Shown: positions 24,202 through 33,174, counted from the first letter of the stretch. The stretch is DNA of 64,000 nucleotides from Pedococcus aerophilus (GCF_039532215.1 NZ_BAAARN010000001.1:1349942-1413941); one strand, 5' to 3'. Notes: a model not told the origin generated them from the sequence alone. Made by a program: numbers and translations.

Positions 24202-25107
24202 TCAGAGGGCGGGCAGTCCGTCCTCGAGGTACGCCGCCGGGCCGGCGTGCGTCGCGAGGAAGGCCAGCAGGCGCTGGTTGTATGGCGCGACGTGCCGGTC
24301 GAGTTCCTCCTCCGCCACCCAGTGGACGGCGCGGATCTCCCGGGGCTGGAGCGTCGCGCGGGCGACGAAGTCGTCGTCGACGACCCCGAGGTCGAAGACG
24401 AAGACCGTCGCGTCGGACCAGCCGCGCCACGGCGGCAACCAGTTGACCGCGAGCAGCCCGCGGACCTCGACGTCGACACCGAGCTCCTCCCGGACCTCCC
24501 TCACCACGCAGTGGGCCGGCGACTCGTGCGGGTCGACGACGCCTCCCGGGAGGTCCCACTCCTGCTTGTAGACCAGCTCGCACAGCAGCACTTGGCCACC
24601 GGCGTCGCGGAGCACGCCCTGGGCGATGGCGCGCTTGGTGGGCAGGGCGGAGTTGAGCTGGGCGATGAAGCCCTCCCTGCTCTCCGGCGACGGGTCGTCG
24701 TCGAGCACCCCCAGCACCACGACGTCACCGCGGCCCCCAGGGACGTTCTGCGAACGGCTCACGCCCTCCTTGCGCAACCCGGCCCGCATGGCTGCCCGGA
24801 CCGAGTCGCGGTCGGCGTCCTCGACCCTCGCCTCGACCCGCCGGAGCCCCAGGTCGTCGAACGCCCAGCGGAGCACGAGGCGCAGGGCCCGCTCGACGAT
24901 GCCGACGCCGCGGTACTCCGGCACGAAGACCCAGATGACCTCGGCATCACCGTCGGCGCCCAGCAGCAGCTCGACCCTGCCGACCCGCTCGTGCTGCCAG
25001 TGCACCTCGAAGGCCCGGACGTCGTCCTGGTCGGGTTCCTCCCCGACACCGCGGACGACGAGGTCGTCATCGACCAGGGCGGGCTCGGGGGCCGCTGCGG
25101 TGCTCAT
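24202..25107 (-). CDS. GNAT-Nudix fusion protein
   Basis: 301 residues from the ATG at 25107. The N-terminal half (1-140) is a GNAT acetyltransferase, with VIWVFVPEYRGVGIVERALR as the acetyl-CoA motif. The C-terminal half (about 160-300) is a Nudix hydrolase whose box is complete: GGVVDPHESPAHCVVREVREEL. Fusion of the two suggests the acetyltransferase and pyrophosphatase act on one nucleotide or cofactor derivative, or that one part is regulatory. Divergent from rmuC. Confidence 0.85.
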   Translation of the reverse strand: MSTAAAPEPALVDDDLVVRGVGEEPDQDDVRAFEVHWQHERVGRVELLLGADGDAEVIWVFVPEYRGVGIVERALRLVLRWAFDDLGLRRVEARVEDADRDSVRAAMRAGLRKEGVSRSQNVPGGRGDVVVLGVLDDDPSPESREGFIAQLNSALPTKRAIAQGVLRDAGGQVLLCELVYKQEWDLPGGVVDPHESPAHCVVREVREELGVDVEVRGLLAVNWLPPWRGWSDATVFVFDLGVVDDDFVARATLQPREIRAVHWVAEEELDRHVAPYNQRLLAFLATHAGPAAYLEDGLPAL

Positions 25108-25235
25108 CGCCCGCACGACCCGGACAGGGCTCCCGGGCGCACGGGGTGGTGTGGTGCGGTCTCTGCCATGTCCGGCACGCTACCTGCCGCGCTGCCTCCC
25201 GCTCCCTGTCGGTGGGGGCTGGCACAGTCCTGGCC

Positions 25236-26468
25236 ATGGAACTCGTCCTCGCCCTGCTCGTCGGCCTCGTCCTCGGCGCGGCTGTCGCCGTCGCGGTGTG
25301 CCGCCAGCTCGGCGTCGTCCGCGGCGCCGGCGTCACCGCCGAGCGCGACCTGCTGCGCGAGCGCGTCGTGGACCTCGAGGCCGCCCTCTCCGACGACGCC
25401 CAGACGGCTGCGGCCCTCGCTCCCCTGCGCGACGCGCTGGGGCGGGTCGAGCAGCAGGTGGGCACCCTCGAGCGCGACCGGACCCACCAGTACGCGGCGC
25501 TGGAGCAGACGATGGCCCAGGTGCACGCCTCGACGACGGCGCTGGGCCGTCAGACCCAGAGCCTGGCCGGGTCGCTCAACGCCTCGACCGTGCGTGGCGC
25601 CTGGGGCGAGGTGCAGCTGCGACGGGTCCTCGAGCACGCCGGCCTGCTGGCACGGTGCGACTTCGACGAGCAGGTGCACCGGGTGAGCCGTCACGACCGA
25701 CAGGTCCGCCCCGATGTCGTGGTGCGACTGCCCGGCCAGAAGTTCCTCGTCGTCGACTCCAAGGCACCGATGGTCGCCTTCCTCAAGGCGCAGGCCGACG
25801 ACCTGCCCGGCGACGAGCGGACCCGGCTGCTGCGCGAGCACGCCTCGCACCTCCAGGGGCACGTCAGGGCCCTCGCCGCCAAGGACTACTGGTCGGCGTT
25901 CGAGAGCTCACCGGAGATGGTCGTGTGCTTCGTGCCCAGCGAGGCCATGCTTTCGGCCGCCCTCGCCGCCGACCCCAGCCTGCACGAGGACGCGATGGCC
26001 CGCCGCGTCGTGCTGGTGGGCCCCGGCACCCTGATGGCCCTGCTGCGGACGGTGGCCTTCACCTGGCAGCAGGACGCGCTGACGGCCAACGCCCGCGAGC
26101 TGATGGCCGTCGGTCGCGAGCTCTACGCGCGCCTGGGCACCCTCGGCAGCCACACCGCGCGGATGGGCGGTGCGCTGCAGCGGTCCGTCGAGGCCTACAA
26201 CCAGATGGTCGGCGCCCTCGAGTCACGGGTCCTGGTGACCGCACGACGGATGCACGAGCTCGAGGTGGTCGAGGACGAGCTGCCCGTCGCCCGTCCCGTG
26301 GAGACCGGACCGCGGGTCCTGACGGCGGTCGAGCTGCTCGAGGCCGCGACGGCGCAGGACGCCAGGCCTCAGCTGGACCTGTCGGCCGAGTCCCTGGGCC
26401 GGGCAGCGGCAGGGACCGTGAGCGACGACGCGGCGCCGAGGTGGACGGGCAGGGAGTCGACCGCGTAG
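25236..26468 (+). CDS. rmuC: DNA recombination protein RmuC
   Basis: 410 residues from the ATG at 25236. N-terminal membrane anchor (ELVLALLVGLVLGAAVAVAV), a coiled-coil region (about 30-125) and the RmuC nuclease-like core with GAWGEVQLRRVLE, RPDVVVRLPGQKFLVVDSKAP and the LVGPGTLMALLRTVAFTWQQ segment. RmuC limits inversions at short repeats in E. coli. Its last 100 nt overlap the convergent P450 gene, so the two messages are complementary at their 3' ends. Confidence 0.93.
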   Translation: MELVLALLVGLVLGAAVAVAVCRQLGVVRGAGVTAERDLLRERVVDLEAALSDDAQTAAALAPLRDALGRVEQQVGTLERDRTHQYAALEQTMAQVHASTTALGRQTQSLAGSLNASTVRGAWGEVQLRRVLEHAGLLARCDFDEQVHRVSRHDRQVRPDVVVRLPGQKFLVVDSKAPMVAFLKAQADDLPGDERTRLLREHASHLQGHVRALAAKDYWSAFESSPEMVVCFVPSEAMLSAALAADPSLHEDAMARRVVLVGPGTLMALLRTVAFTWQQDALTANARELMAVGRELYARLGTLGSHTARMGGALQRSVEAYNQMVGALESRVLVTARRMHELEVVEDELPVARPVETGPRVLTAVELLEAATAQDARPQLDLSAESLGRAAAGTVSDDAAPRWTGRESTA

Positions 26469-27685
26469 ACGATCGACTGGTCGCGGAACCTCAGCTGTGC
26501 GGGGTGGACGGCCAGGGCCATCTCCGGGAACCGTCGGGCGAGCCGTGGAAAGGCCATGCGCAGCTCGAGGCGCGCCAGCTCGGCACCGACGCAGCGGTGG
26601 AAGCCGTGGCCGAAGGCGAGGTGCGGTGAGGGCGGACGGTCGGGACGGAAGGTGTCGAGGTCGGGACCGATGCGGGGGTCCCGGTCGCCGCGGGCCAGCG
26701 CGACGATGACCACGTCCCCCTTGCGGACCTTGCGCCCGAAGAGGTCGTGGTCCTCCAGGGCGAACCGGGGGAACGCGATCTGGACCACCGAGAGGTAGCG
26801 CAACATCTCCTCCACCACCCGGTCGATCGAGGCGGGGTCGTCACGGACGAGCTCGAAGTACGGGCGGTCGCGCAGCAGGACGAGCGAACCCAGCGCGAGC
26901 ATGCTGGCCGTGGTCTCGTAGCCCCCCGTGAAGACGCCGTCGGCCAGGCCCGCGATCTCCTCATCGCTGACCTCGTCGCCGGCCTCCGCGATGATCCGGC
27001 CGAGCAACCCGTCGCCGGGGTCCTGCCGCTGGCGCCTGGTGGCTTCGAGCAGGAAGCCGCGCGACGCCGAGATCGCCCCGAACGCCCCTGCCCCGCCGGC
27101 TGACACGTCGAACCGCGCGTGCGACAGCGCCTGGAAGCGCGCCCGGTCCTCGGCCGGCAGGCCCAGCAGCTCGCAGATCACGAGGAAGGGGATCGGGAAG
27201 GCGAAGTCCTCCACGATGTCGACCTCGGGCCCCTTGGCTGCCATCAGGTCGAGCTGGGCGTCGATGATGTGCTCGATCCGGGGCGTCAACCGTTGGATCC
27301 GCCGCATGGTGAACTCCGGGGTCAGGAGTCCGCGCAGCCGGGTGTGCTCCGGGGGGTCGGTGAACCCGAGCCCACCGACGGCGCCACCGCTGGCCCCGAC
27401 GTAGGGCCGCACGTCGTTGCTGTACCTCCCCTGGTCCGCCAGGACCGCCTTGCCCTCGGGGTGGCCCGACACCAGCCAGATGTTCATCCCGAACATGTGG
27501 GCGAGCCGGTGCACGGGCTCCCCGGCGCCCGGCCCGAGCCGGGTCGTGGGGTCCAGGCCGTCGCGCCGCAGCGGACGCAGGAGGCGGCGGGGCACCGAGT
27601 CCAGCAGCGACAGGTCGACGACGGCGGGTCCGCGGGCCACGAGGCGCCGCAGGATCCGCCTCCTCGTCGCCGACAGGTCGATCAT
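26369..27685 (-). CDS. Cytochrome P450
   Basis: 438 residues. The heme-binding loop FGHGFHRCVG places the thiolate ligand at Cys365. The I-helix oxygen-activating segment is GGYETTAS (254-261), without the usual Ala before Gly-Gly, and the ExxR motif is at E293/R296. Soluble bacterial P450, so it needs separate ferredoxin and reductase; none is nearby. Starts 2 nt after the tetR stop, so both are in one transcript. Substrate unknown. Confidence 0.93.
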   Translation of the reverse strand: MIDLSATRRRILRRLVARGPAVVDLSLLDSVPRRLLRPLRRDGLDPTTRLGPGAGEPVHRLAHMFGMNIWLVSGHPEGKAVLADQGRYSNDVRPYVGASGGAVGGLGFTDPPEHTRLRGLLTPEFTMRRIQRLTPRIEHIIDAQLDLMAAKGPEVDIVEDFAFPIPFLVICELLGLPAEDRARFQALSHARFDVSAGGAGAFGAISASRGFLLEATRRQRQDPGDGLLGRIIAEAGDEVSDEEIAGLADGVFTGGYETTASMLALGSLVLLRDRPYFELVRDDPASIDRVVEEMLRYLSVVQIAFPRFALEDHDLFGRKVRKGDVVIVALARGDRDPRIGPDLDTFRPDRPPSPHLAFGHGFHRCVGAELARLELRMAFPRLARRFPEMALAVHPAQLRFRDQSIVYAVDSLPVHLGAASSLTVPAAARPRDSADRSS

Positions 27686-27687
27686 GG

Positions 27688-28299
27688 TCAGACGGTACCC
27701 GCGCGCACCGCCAGATCGGTGAGGTGCGCGCGCACGGCGGCGCGCAGTCTCGTGCGGGGCAGCTGCCGGGGGTACATCGTCCCGTGCACCGCGAGCCCGT
27801 CGAGCAGGCCGTGCAACCGGTCGGTCTCCCCCACGACGTCGAGGTCCGCAGCGGCGTCGTGCGCCAGGTGGCGCACGACGCCGTCGCACAGCCCGCGCAG
27901 GCTGCGGTGCGCGTCGTCGGCCAGCGCCCGGAGGTGCTCGTGGGTCCGGGCACTGGCGAGCAGGGCCAACCACACCTCCGACTCGGCCTTGCGTTGGGCG
28001 TCCAGCGGCAGCACCTCGCCGAGGACCTCGACCAGCGCCTCGAGGTCGGCCTGCTCGCGGTCGAGCGCATCAAGGCGTTGCTGGACCCGCGCCTTCGCCC
28101 GCTCGCCGAGCGTCGTCATGGCGAAGGCCATGAGCTCGTCCTGGCTCGAGAAGTAGTGGCGGATTGCCCCGGTCGACCACCCCGCCTCGGCCGAGACGGT
28201 GCGCACCGACGCCGCGGCCACGCCGTCACGCAGGACCACCCGCCACAGGGCATCGGCGATCTCGTCACGACGCTGCTCGTGGTCGACGACTTTGGGCAT
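27688..28299 (-). CDS. TetR-family regulator of the P450 operon
   Basis: 203 residues from the ATG at 28299. The N-terminal helix-turn-helix is in VRTVSAEAGWSTGAIRHYFSSQ, and the C-terminal domain is all-helical, with a TetR_C_6-like look. Two CACGNNCGTG sites stand in front of it, 26 bp apart, consistent with autoregulation and control of the P450 gene downstream, and perhaps of the divergent membrane protein. Confidence 0.9.
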   Translation of the reverse strand: MPKVVDHEQRRDEIADALWRVVLRDGVAAASVRTVSAEAGWSTGAIRHYFSSQDELMAFAMTTLGERAKARVQQRLDALDREQADLEALVEVLGEVLPLDAQRKAESEVWLALLASARTHEHLRALADDAHRSLRGLCDGVVRHLAHDAAADLDVVGETDRLHGLLDGLAVHGTMYPRQLPRTRLRAAVRAHLTDLAVRAGTV

Positions 28300-28311
28300 G
28301 CCTTGTTCTAT

Positions 28312-28350
28312 CACGACCGTGCTAGATTATTTCGCAACACGTTCGTGCTA
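28312..28350. promoter_or_regulatory. Paired TetR operator
   Basis: CACGACCGTGCTA (28312-28324) and CACGTTCGTGCTA (28338-28350) are direct copies of one near-palindromic element spaced 26 bp start to start. They lie between divergent genes, over the predicted promoters. Confidence 0.6.
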
Positions 28351-28368
28351 AATAGATTGGATGCCGTC

Positions 28369-28926
28369 ATGCTGGTCGGGTTGATCCTCGTCTGCGAGGT
28401 GCTCTTCTGGGTGGTCCTGCTGTCCGGGCTGGCTGCTCGCTACCTCTTGCGTCGCGAGCGCCTCAGCCGGGTGCTGCTCGTCTCCGCTCCCCTGGTCGAC
28501 CTCATCCTGCTCACCGCGACGGCCCTAGACCTGCGCGCCGGCGGCACCGCGACGGTCGCCCACTCCCTCGCCGCCGTCTACATCGGCGTCTCCGTGGGGT
28601 TCGGCCATCGCATGGTCGCCTGGGCGGACGAGCGCTTCGCGCACCGGTATGCCGGTGGGCCGGCCCCCACACCGAAGCCGCGGCACGGGCGCGCCCACGC
28701 CGCACACGAACGTCGCGCGTGGCTGCACCACCTCACGGCCTGGGCCGTGGGGTGCGGCCTGCTGGCGCTGGCCGTCGTCCTCGTCGGCGACGCCGAGCGA
28801 ACCGCCGCCCTGTGGGGCACGGCGAGGCTGTGGACGCTCGTCCTCGTCGTGGACGGCGTCATCAGCCTGAGCTACACCGTGCGCCCCCGTCCCGAGGAGG
28901 ACCGCGTACCTGCGGGCGCGCGGTGA
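28369..28926 (+). CDS. Conserved hypothetical membrane protein
   Basis: 185 residues with about four helices: 2-23, 35-52, 60-80 and 120-165 (the last as two). A His/Arg-rich loop (FAHRYAGG ... RHGRAHAAHERRAW) lies between helices three and four. I do not recognise the family. Divergent from the tetR-P450 pair, sharing the operator region. In many Actinobacteria a small membrane protein sits between rmuC and ispH, so it may belong to that conserved block instead. Confidence 0.7.
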   Translation: MLVGLILVCEVLFWVVLLSGLAARYLLRRERLSRVLLVSAPLVDLILLTATALDLRAGGTATVAHSLAAVYIGVSVGFGHRMVAWADERFAHRYAGGPAPTPKPRHGRAHAAHERRAWLHHLTAWAVGCGLLALAVVLVGDAERTAALWGTARLWTLVLVVDGVISLSYTVRPRPEEDRVPAGAR

Positions 28927-28938
28927 CCGCCCCGGTGA

Positions 28939-29964
28939 CTAGTGGAGCGAGCCGGCTTCCTCGAAGGCGCCGTCGTGGCGCATCTTGTCGCTCATTCCTC
29001 GCGCCTTGAGGTCGCGGCGGATCTCGTTGGGCAGGGAGAACAACAGGCTCTCCTGCGCGGCGACGACCGGGGTAACGTCGCCGTACCCGCGCTCGGCGAG
29101 GTAGGCCAGCACGTCCCGGACCAGGACCTCGGGCACCGAGGCGCCGGAGGTGACCCCCACCGTGGCAACCCCCTCGAGCCAGGCCTCGTCGATCTCGTCG
29201 GCGTAGTCGACCAGGTGACCGGCCCGGGAGCCGTGCTCCACGGCCACCTCGACGAGGCGCACGGAGTTGGAGGAGTTGCGCGAGCCGACGACGATCATGA
29301 GATCGCAGTCGGGTGCCATCTGCTTGACCGCGAGCTGGCGGTTCTGGGTGGCGTAGCAGATGTCGTCGCTGGGCGGGTCCTGCAGCGACGGGAACCGCTC
29401 GCGGAGCCGTCGCACGGTCTCCATCGTCTCGTCGACCGACAGCGTGGTCTGCGAGAGCCACACGACCTTGTCCGGGTCGCGGACGGTGATGTTCTCGACG
29501 TCGTCGGGGCCGTCGACGAGGGTGATGTGCTCGGGCGCCTCGCCCGAGGTCCCGACGACCTCCTCGTGGCCCTCGTGGCCGATGAGCAGGATGTCGAAGT
29601 CGTCGCTGGCGAAGCGCACGGCCTCGCGGTGCACCTTGGTGACCAGCGGGCAGGTCGCGTCGATCGTCTTGAGGCTCAGCGCCTTGGCCTCCTCGTGCAC
29701 GACGGGGGCGACTCCGTGGGCGCTGAAGATGACCGTGGCGCCCTCGGGCACCTCGTCGGTCTCCTCGACGAAGATCGCGCCGCGCTTCTCAAGGGTCGTG
29801 ACGACGTGCTTGTTGTGGACGATCTCCTTGCGGACGTAGACGGGCGGTCCGTAGAGCTCGAGCGCCTTCTCCACCGTGACGACGGCGCGGTCGACGCCCG
29901 CGCAGTACCCGCGGGGCGCGGCCAGGAGCACGCGCTTGGTGGGCTGTCCGGTGGTGTCAGTCAT
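28939..29964 (-). CDS. ispH: 4-hydroxy-3-methylbut-2-enyl diphosphate reductase
   Basis: 341 residues; last step of the MEP pathway, making IPP and DMAPP with a [4Fe-4S] cluster. The three cluster cysteines lie in [25 protein letters not shown] and [11 protein letters not shown]. The [19 protein letters not shown] block carries the catalytic His and Glu neighbourhood. Full length. Its partner in the conserved order, xseA, is 1.7 kb away beyond the DoxX/TetR insert. Confidence 0.96.
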   Translation of the reverse strand: MTDTTGQPTKRVLLAAPRGYCAGVDRAVVTVEKALELYGPPVYVRKEIVHNKHVVTTLEKRGAIFVEETDEVPEGATVIFSAHGVAPVVHEEAKALSLKTIDATCPLVTKVHREAVRFASDDFDILLIGHEGHEEVVGTSGEAPEHITLVDGPDDVENITVRDPDKVVWLSQTTLSVDETMETVRRLRERFPSLQDPPSDDICYATQNRQLAVKQMAPDCDLMIVVGSRNSSNSVRLVEVAVEHGSRAGHLVDYADEIDEAWLEGVATVGVTSGASVPEVLVRDVLAYLAERGYGDVTPVVAAQESLLFSLPNEIRRDLKARGMSDKMRHDGAFEEAGSLH

Positions 29965-30069
29965 GGCTCCATCGTAGGTTGCCGCTCCCTACCACCCCAA
30001 TCCGCCCGCAGCGCCCCCTGGCGGGCCGGGAGCGGACGTCGCGCCACCCCGATCTGCCAGGGCCACTGA

Positions 30070-30441
30070 TCAAAAGGCCTGCGGCCCGAAGCGCTGCCAG
30101 GCGACGAACGCCGCCACCAGCAGCACGGGAAGGTTGATCGCGAGCGCCTGCGCCTCGCCACGGCGCACATGGACCACCGCCGCGAGGGCCATGGTGAGGG
30201 CCAGTCCGGCTGCCGCGAGCGGCGTCAGCACCACCGCGATGCCGGTGACCGCGGGCAGCACCAGCCCGATCGCACCGAGGAGCTCGACCGCACCGATGAA
30301 CTTCACGGTGCCGGCCGAGAAGTCCTCGACCCACGGAAGCTTCTCGTGGAGCTTGTCCTTCGGCTGGCTCAGCTTGGTCACGCCGGCCATGGCGAAGAAG
30401 AGGGCCAGCACGACCTGGAGGATCCAGAGCAGGGTGTTCAT
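30070..30441 (-). CDS. DoxX-family membrane protein (copy 1)
   Basis: 123 residues, four helices, DoxX/DoxX-like family. It starts MNTLLWILQVVLALFFAMAG and has the KLSQPKDKL turn after helix 1. A near twin of the same length lies at 31202-31573. Some DoxX proteins take part in thiosulfate or quinone-linked redox; many are uncharacterised. Divergent from a TetR gene with a palindrome between them, so it is probably repressed by it. Confidence 0.85.
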   Translation of the reverse strand: MNTLLWILQVVLALFFAMAGVTKLSQPKDKLHEKLPWVEDFSAGTVKFIGAVELLGAIGLVLPAVTGIAVVLTPLAAAGLALTMALAAVVHVRRGEAQALAINLPVLLVAAFVAWQRFGPQAF

Positions 30442-30465
30442 GGTGCACGCGTCCTTCGGGTCCAT

Positions 30466-30518
30466 CAAGTGGAGGCCATCCTCCACTCTGTCATCGAGGG
30501 CAACAGCACAAGTGGAGA
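30466..30518. promoter_or_regulatory. TetR operator between DoxX copy 1 and tetR
   Basis: AGTGGAGG (30468-30475) and CCTCCACT (30480-30487) form a perfect palindrome around CCAT. A further half-site, AGTGGAGA, follows at 30511-30518. It lies in the 101-nt gap between the divergent genes. Confidence 0.65.
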
Positions 30519-30542
30519 ACCTATTCCGGTTAGTCTGGCGAG

Positions 30543-31214
30543 ATGACCTCCCCACCCCTGCGCGCCGACGCCGAGGCCAACCGCGCCCGCCTCGTCAAGG
30601 CCGCCCAGGAGGTCTTCTCGGAGCAGGGCGTGTCCGCCCCCCTCACCGAGGTCGCCGCACGCGCCGGGGTCGGGATCGCGACGTTGTACCGGCGATTCCC
30701 CGACCGTTCGGACCTCGTCGCCGAGGCGTTCCAGGACGTGGAGACCCGGTACGCCGCCAGCGCAGACGCAGCCCTCGCCGAGCCCGACCCCTGGCTGGCG
30801 TTCGCCGGGCTGGTCGAACGGATGGCCGCGCTCCAGGCGGAGAACCGGGGCTTCGCACACCTCGTCCAGTCGTTCCCGTCGACCGGGTCGGCCGACCGGC
30901 GTGGGCGCAGCTCGCGCCGCGAGGCGGGCTACCGCAAGGTCGTCCAGGTCATCGACCGCGCCGTGGGCGCCCGGGTGCTGCGGGAGGACTTCAGCCCCGA
31001 GGACCTCCCGGTGCTGACCTTCGCGGTTGCCGGGATCATCGAGACCACCCGGGACGACCTGCCCGAGGCCTGGCGACGCCACGTCCAGTTGTTCCTCGAC
31101 GCCTGCCGCCCCGACGCGGCCAGCCCGCTGCCCCCTGCACCTGAGCCCATGGCGCTCCAGCGCGCGATGCTCAGGGCCGCGAGGCGACGCCAGACCCGCG
31201 GTCAGAGCGGGTAG
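30543..31214 (+). CDS. TetR-family regulator between two DoxX genes
   Basis: 223 residues. Helix-turn-helix: LTEVAARAGVGIATLYRRFPDRSDLV. The C-terminal domain is of the SbtR/TetR_C_33-like kind. It is divergent from DoxX copy 1 across a palindrome, and convergent with DoxX copy 2, whose stop codon it overlaps by 13 nt. The duplicated target-like genes on both sides suggest the regulator controls both. Confidence 0.9.
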   Translation: MTSPPLRADAEANRARLVKAAQEVFSEQGVSAPLTEVAARAGVGIATLYRRFPDRSDLVAEAFQDVETRYAASADAALAEPDPWLAFAGLVERMAALQAENRGFAHLVQSFPSTGSADRRGRSSRREAGYRKVVQVIDRAVGARVLREDFSPEDLPVLTFAVAGIIETTRDDLPEAWRRHVQLFLDACRPDAASPLPPAPEPMALQRAMLRAARRRQTRGQSG

Positions 31215-31573
31215 GACCCGAACCGCGCCCAGGCGACGACCAGCGCCAGCACGGCCAGCACCGCGTTGCCGGCCACCATCGGCCACTCCTTGAGCCGCAG
31301 GTGCGTGGCGATGGCCCCGATCATGACCAGCACCAGCCCGGCAGCAGCCAGCGGGGTGAGCCAGGTGAGCACGTCCAACCAGCCGGGCAGGACCAGACCG
31401 AGCGCCCCGGCCACCTCGGCCGCGCCGATCCCGCGGATCGCCTCCTGGGAGAACCCGTCCACCCACCGCATCTGCTCGCGCAGCTTCTCCCTCGGCTGGA
31501 CCAGCTTCAGGACCCCGGTGAGGAGGAAGACGAGGGCCAGCAGCACCTGGAGGACCCACACGAACGTGTTCAT
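31202..31573 (-). CDS. DoxX-family membrane protein (copy 2)
   Basis: 123 residues, starting MNTFVWVLQVLLALVFLLTG and ending WARFGSYPL, closely parallel to copy 1 (ending WQRFGPQAF). Four helices. The equal length and aligned start, KLVQPREKL turn and C-terminus point to duplication of one ancestor. It overlaps the 3' end of tetR by 13 nt on the opposite strand. The start region shares the 79-nt gap with the divergent xseA. Confidence 0.85.
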   Translation of the reverse strand: MNTFVWVLQVLLALVFLLTGVLKLVQPREKLREQMRWVDGFSQEAIRGIGAAEVAGALGLVLPGWLDVLTWLTPLAAAGLVLVMIGAIATHLRLKEWPMVAGNAVLAVLALVVAWARFGSYPL

Positions 31574-31651
31574 GTCCCGATCCTGCTCCCACCGACGACT
31601 CGGCGTGCGCCGACACGCGAGGCCGTCCCCCCGGTCTCCTAGAGTGAGCGG

Positions 31652-32926
31652 GTGACCGGCCCCGAGCAGCGCCCACCCCTGCCCGAGCGGGCCGGCGACA
31701 CGACGGCCGAGGCCCCGTGGCCGGTGCGGCTGCTCAGCATGAAGATCGCGGAGTACGTCGAGAAGATGTCCGTGCTCTGGGTCGAGGGACAGGTCGTCCA
31801 GCTGACGCGACGTCCCGGGCAGCGCACGGCCTACCTCACCCTGCGCGACCCCGACGTCGACATGTCCCTCTCGGTGGCGATCTCCACCAACGCCCTGGAC
31901 GCCATGCCGGTCCCGGTCACCCAGGGAGCACGGGTGGTCCTCCAGGCGAAGCCGGTCTTCTGGACCCAGCGCGGTTCGCTCATGCTCGACGCCCGCCAGA
32001 TCCGTCCGGTCGGGGTGGGCGAGCTGCTGGCGAGGGTCGAGCACCTCAAGCGCACGCTGGCCTCCGAGGGCCTGTTCGACCCCGGCCGCAAGAAGCCGTT
32101 GCCGTTCCTGCCGCGGACCGTCGGCCTGGTCTGCGGGCGCGCGAGCGCGGCCGAGAAGGATGTCGTCGAGAACGCGCGGCGCCGCTGGCCCACGGTGCGG
32201 TTCGAGATCCGCGAGGTCGCCGTCCAGGGACCCCAGGCCGTGCAGGAGGTGATGGCCGCCCTCACCGAGCTCGACGGCGTGGACGGGGTCGACGTCATCG
32301 TCATCGCCCGGGGCGGGGGGTCGGTCGAGGACCTGCTCCCCTTCAGCAACGAGGCCCTGCTGCGCGCCGTGGCGACGGCCCGCACGCCGGTCGTGTCGGC
32401 CATCGGGCACGACGTCGACACCCCGCTGCTCGACCACGTCGCCGACTGGCGCGCCTCCACCCCGACCGACGCGGGCAAACGCGTGGTGCCGGACGCGCAC
32501 GAGGAGCGCCGCGGCATACGACAGTCGCGTGAACGGGCCCGTCGGGCCCTGGCCGGGCACGTCGCGAGCGAGCGCCGCCACCTCGTCGCCCTGCGCTCGC
32601 GTCCCGTGGTGGCCAACCCCACCGCCATGATCGACGCCCGTCGGGCCGAGCTCGACGCCCTCACCGACCGTTCGCGACGACGCGTCCTCGCCTCGGTGCA
32701 CCGGGCCGGCGACCAGGTCGGCCACCTCCGTGCGCAGGTCCGCACCCTCTCGCCGTTGTCCACCCTCGAGCGCGGGTATGCCGTGGTGCAGCACCGCGAC
32801 GGCGGCGTGGTCATGGACCAGGACGACGTCGCCCCCGACGAGCTGCTGCGGGTGCGCGTCGCCCGCGGCGACTTCGCCACCCGCGTGGTGGGCCTGCCGA
32901 CCGACCCGTCGTCCGAAGCCGGTTAG
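31652..32926 (+). CDS. xseA: Exodeoxyribonuclease VII large subunit
   Basis: 424 residues. N-terminal OB-fold (about 30-125; VLWVEGQVVQLTRRPGQRTAYL) followed by the catalytic domain with LVCGRASAAEKDVVENARRRW, VIVIARGGGSVEDLLPF and SAIGHDVDTPLLDHVADWRASTP. Degrades single-stranded DNA with XseB. GTG start; the small subunit follows 11 nt later. Confidence 0.95.
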   Translation: MTGPEQRPPLPERAGDTTAEAPWPVRLLSMKIAEYVEKMSVLWVEGQVVQLTRRPGQRTAYLTLRDPDVDMSLSVAISTNALDAMPVPVTQGARVVLQAKPVFWTQRGSLMLDARQIRPVGVGELLARVEHLKRTLASEGLFDPGRKKPLPFLPRTVGLVCGRASAAEKDVVENARRRWPTVRFEIREVAVQGPQAVQEVMAALTELDGVDGVDVIVIARGGGSVEDLLPFSNEALLRAVATARTPVVSAIGHDVDTPLLDHVADWRASTPTDAGKRVVPDAHEERRGIRQSRERARRALAGHVASERRHLVALRSRPVVANPTAMIDARRAELDALTDRSRRRVLASVHRAGDQVGHLRAQVRTLSPLSTLERGYAVVQHRDGGVVMDQDDVAPDELLRVRVARGDFATRVVGLPTDPSSEAG

Positions 32927-32937
32927 GCTCCCCCACC

Positions 32938-33174
32938 ATGGCCAAGGGAGCAGAGCAGACCTCGTCCACCGACCAGTTCCCCGACGTCGCGGAGCTGTCC
33001 TACGAGGCGGCGCGCGACGAGCTCATCTCGATCGTCGCGCAGCTCGAGGGAGGTCAGGTGGGCCTCGAGGAGAGCATGCGGCTGTGGAAGCGCGGCGAGG
33101 CGCTGGCAGCCCACTGCAGCACCTGGCTCGACGGTGCCGAGGCGGCGCTCACCGAGGACGCCGACGGCAGCTGA
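32938..33174 (+). CDS. xseB: Exodeoxyribonuclease VII small subunit
   Basis: 78 residues with the typical helical hairpin: ELSYEAARDELISIVAQLEGG, then LEESMRLWKRGEALAAHCSTWL. A 17-residue hydrophilic N-terminus precedes it. Binds XseA in several copies. Confidence 0.94.
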   Translation: MAKGAEQTSSTDQFPDVAELSYEAARDELISIVAQLEGGQVGLEESMRLWKRGEALAAHCSTWLDGAEAALTEDADGS

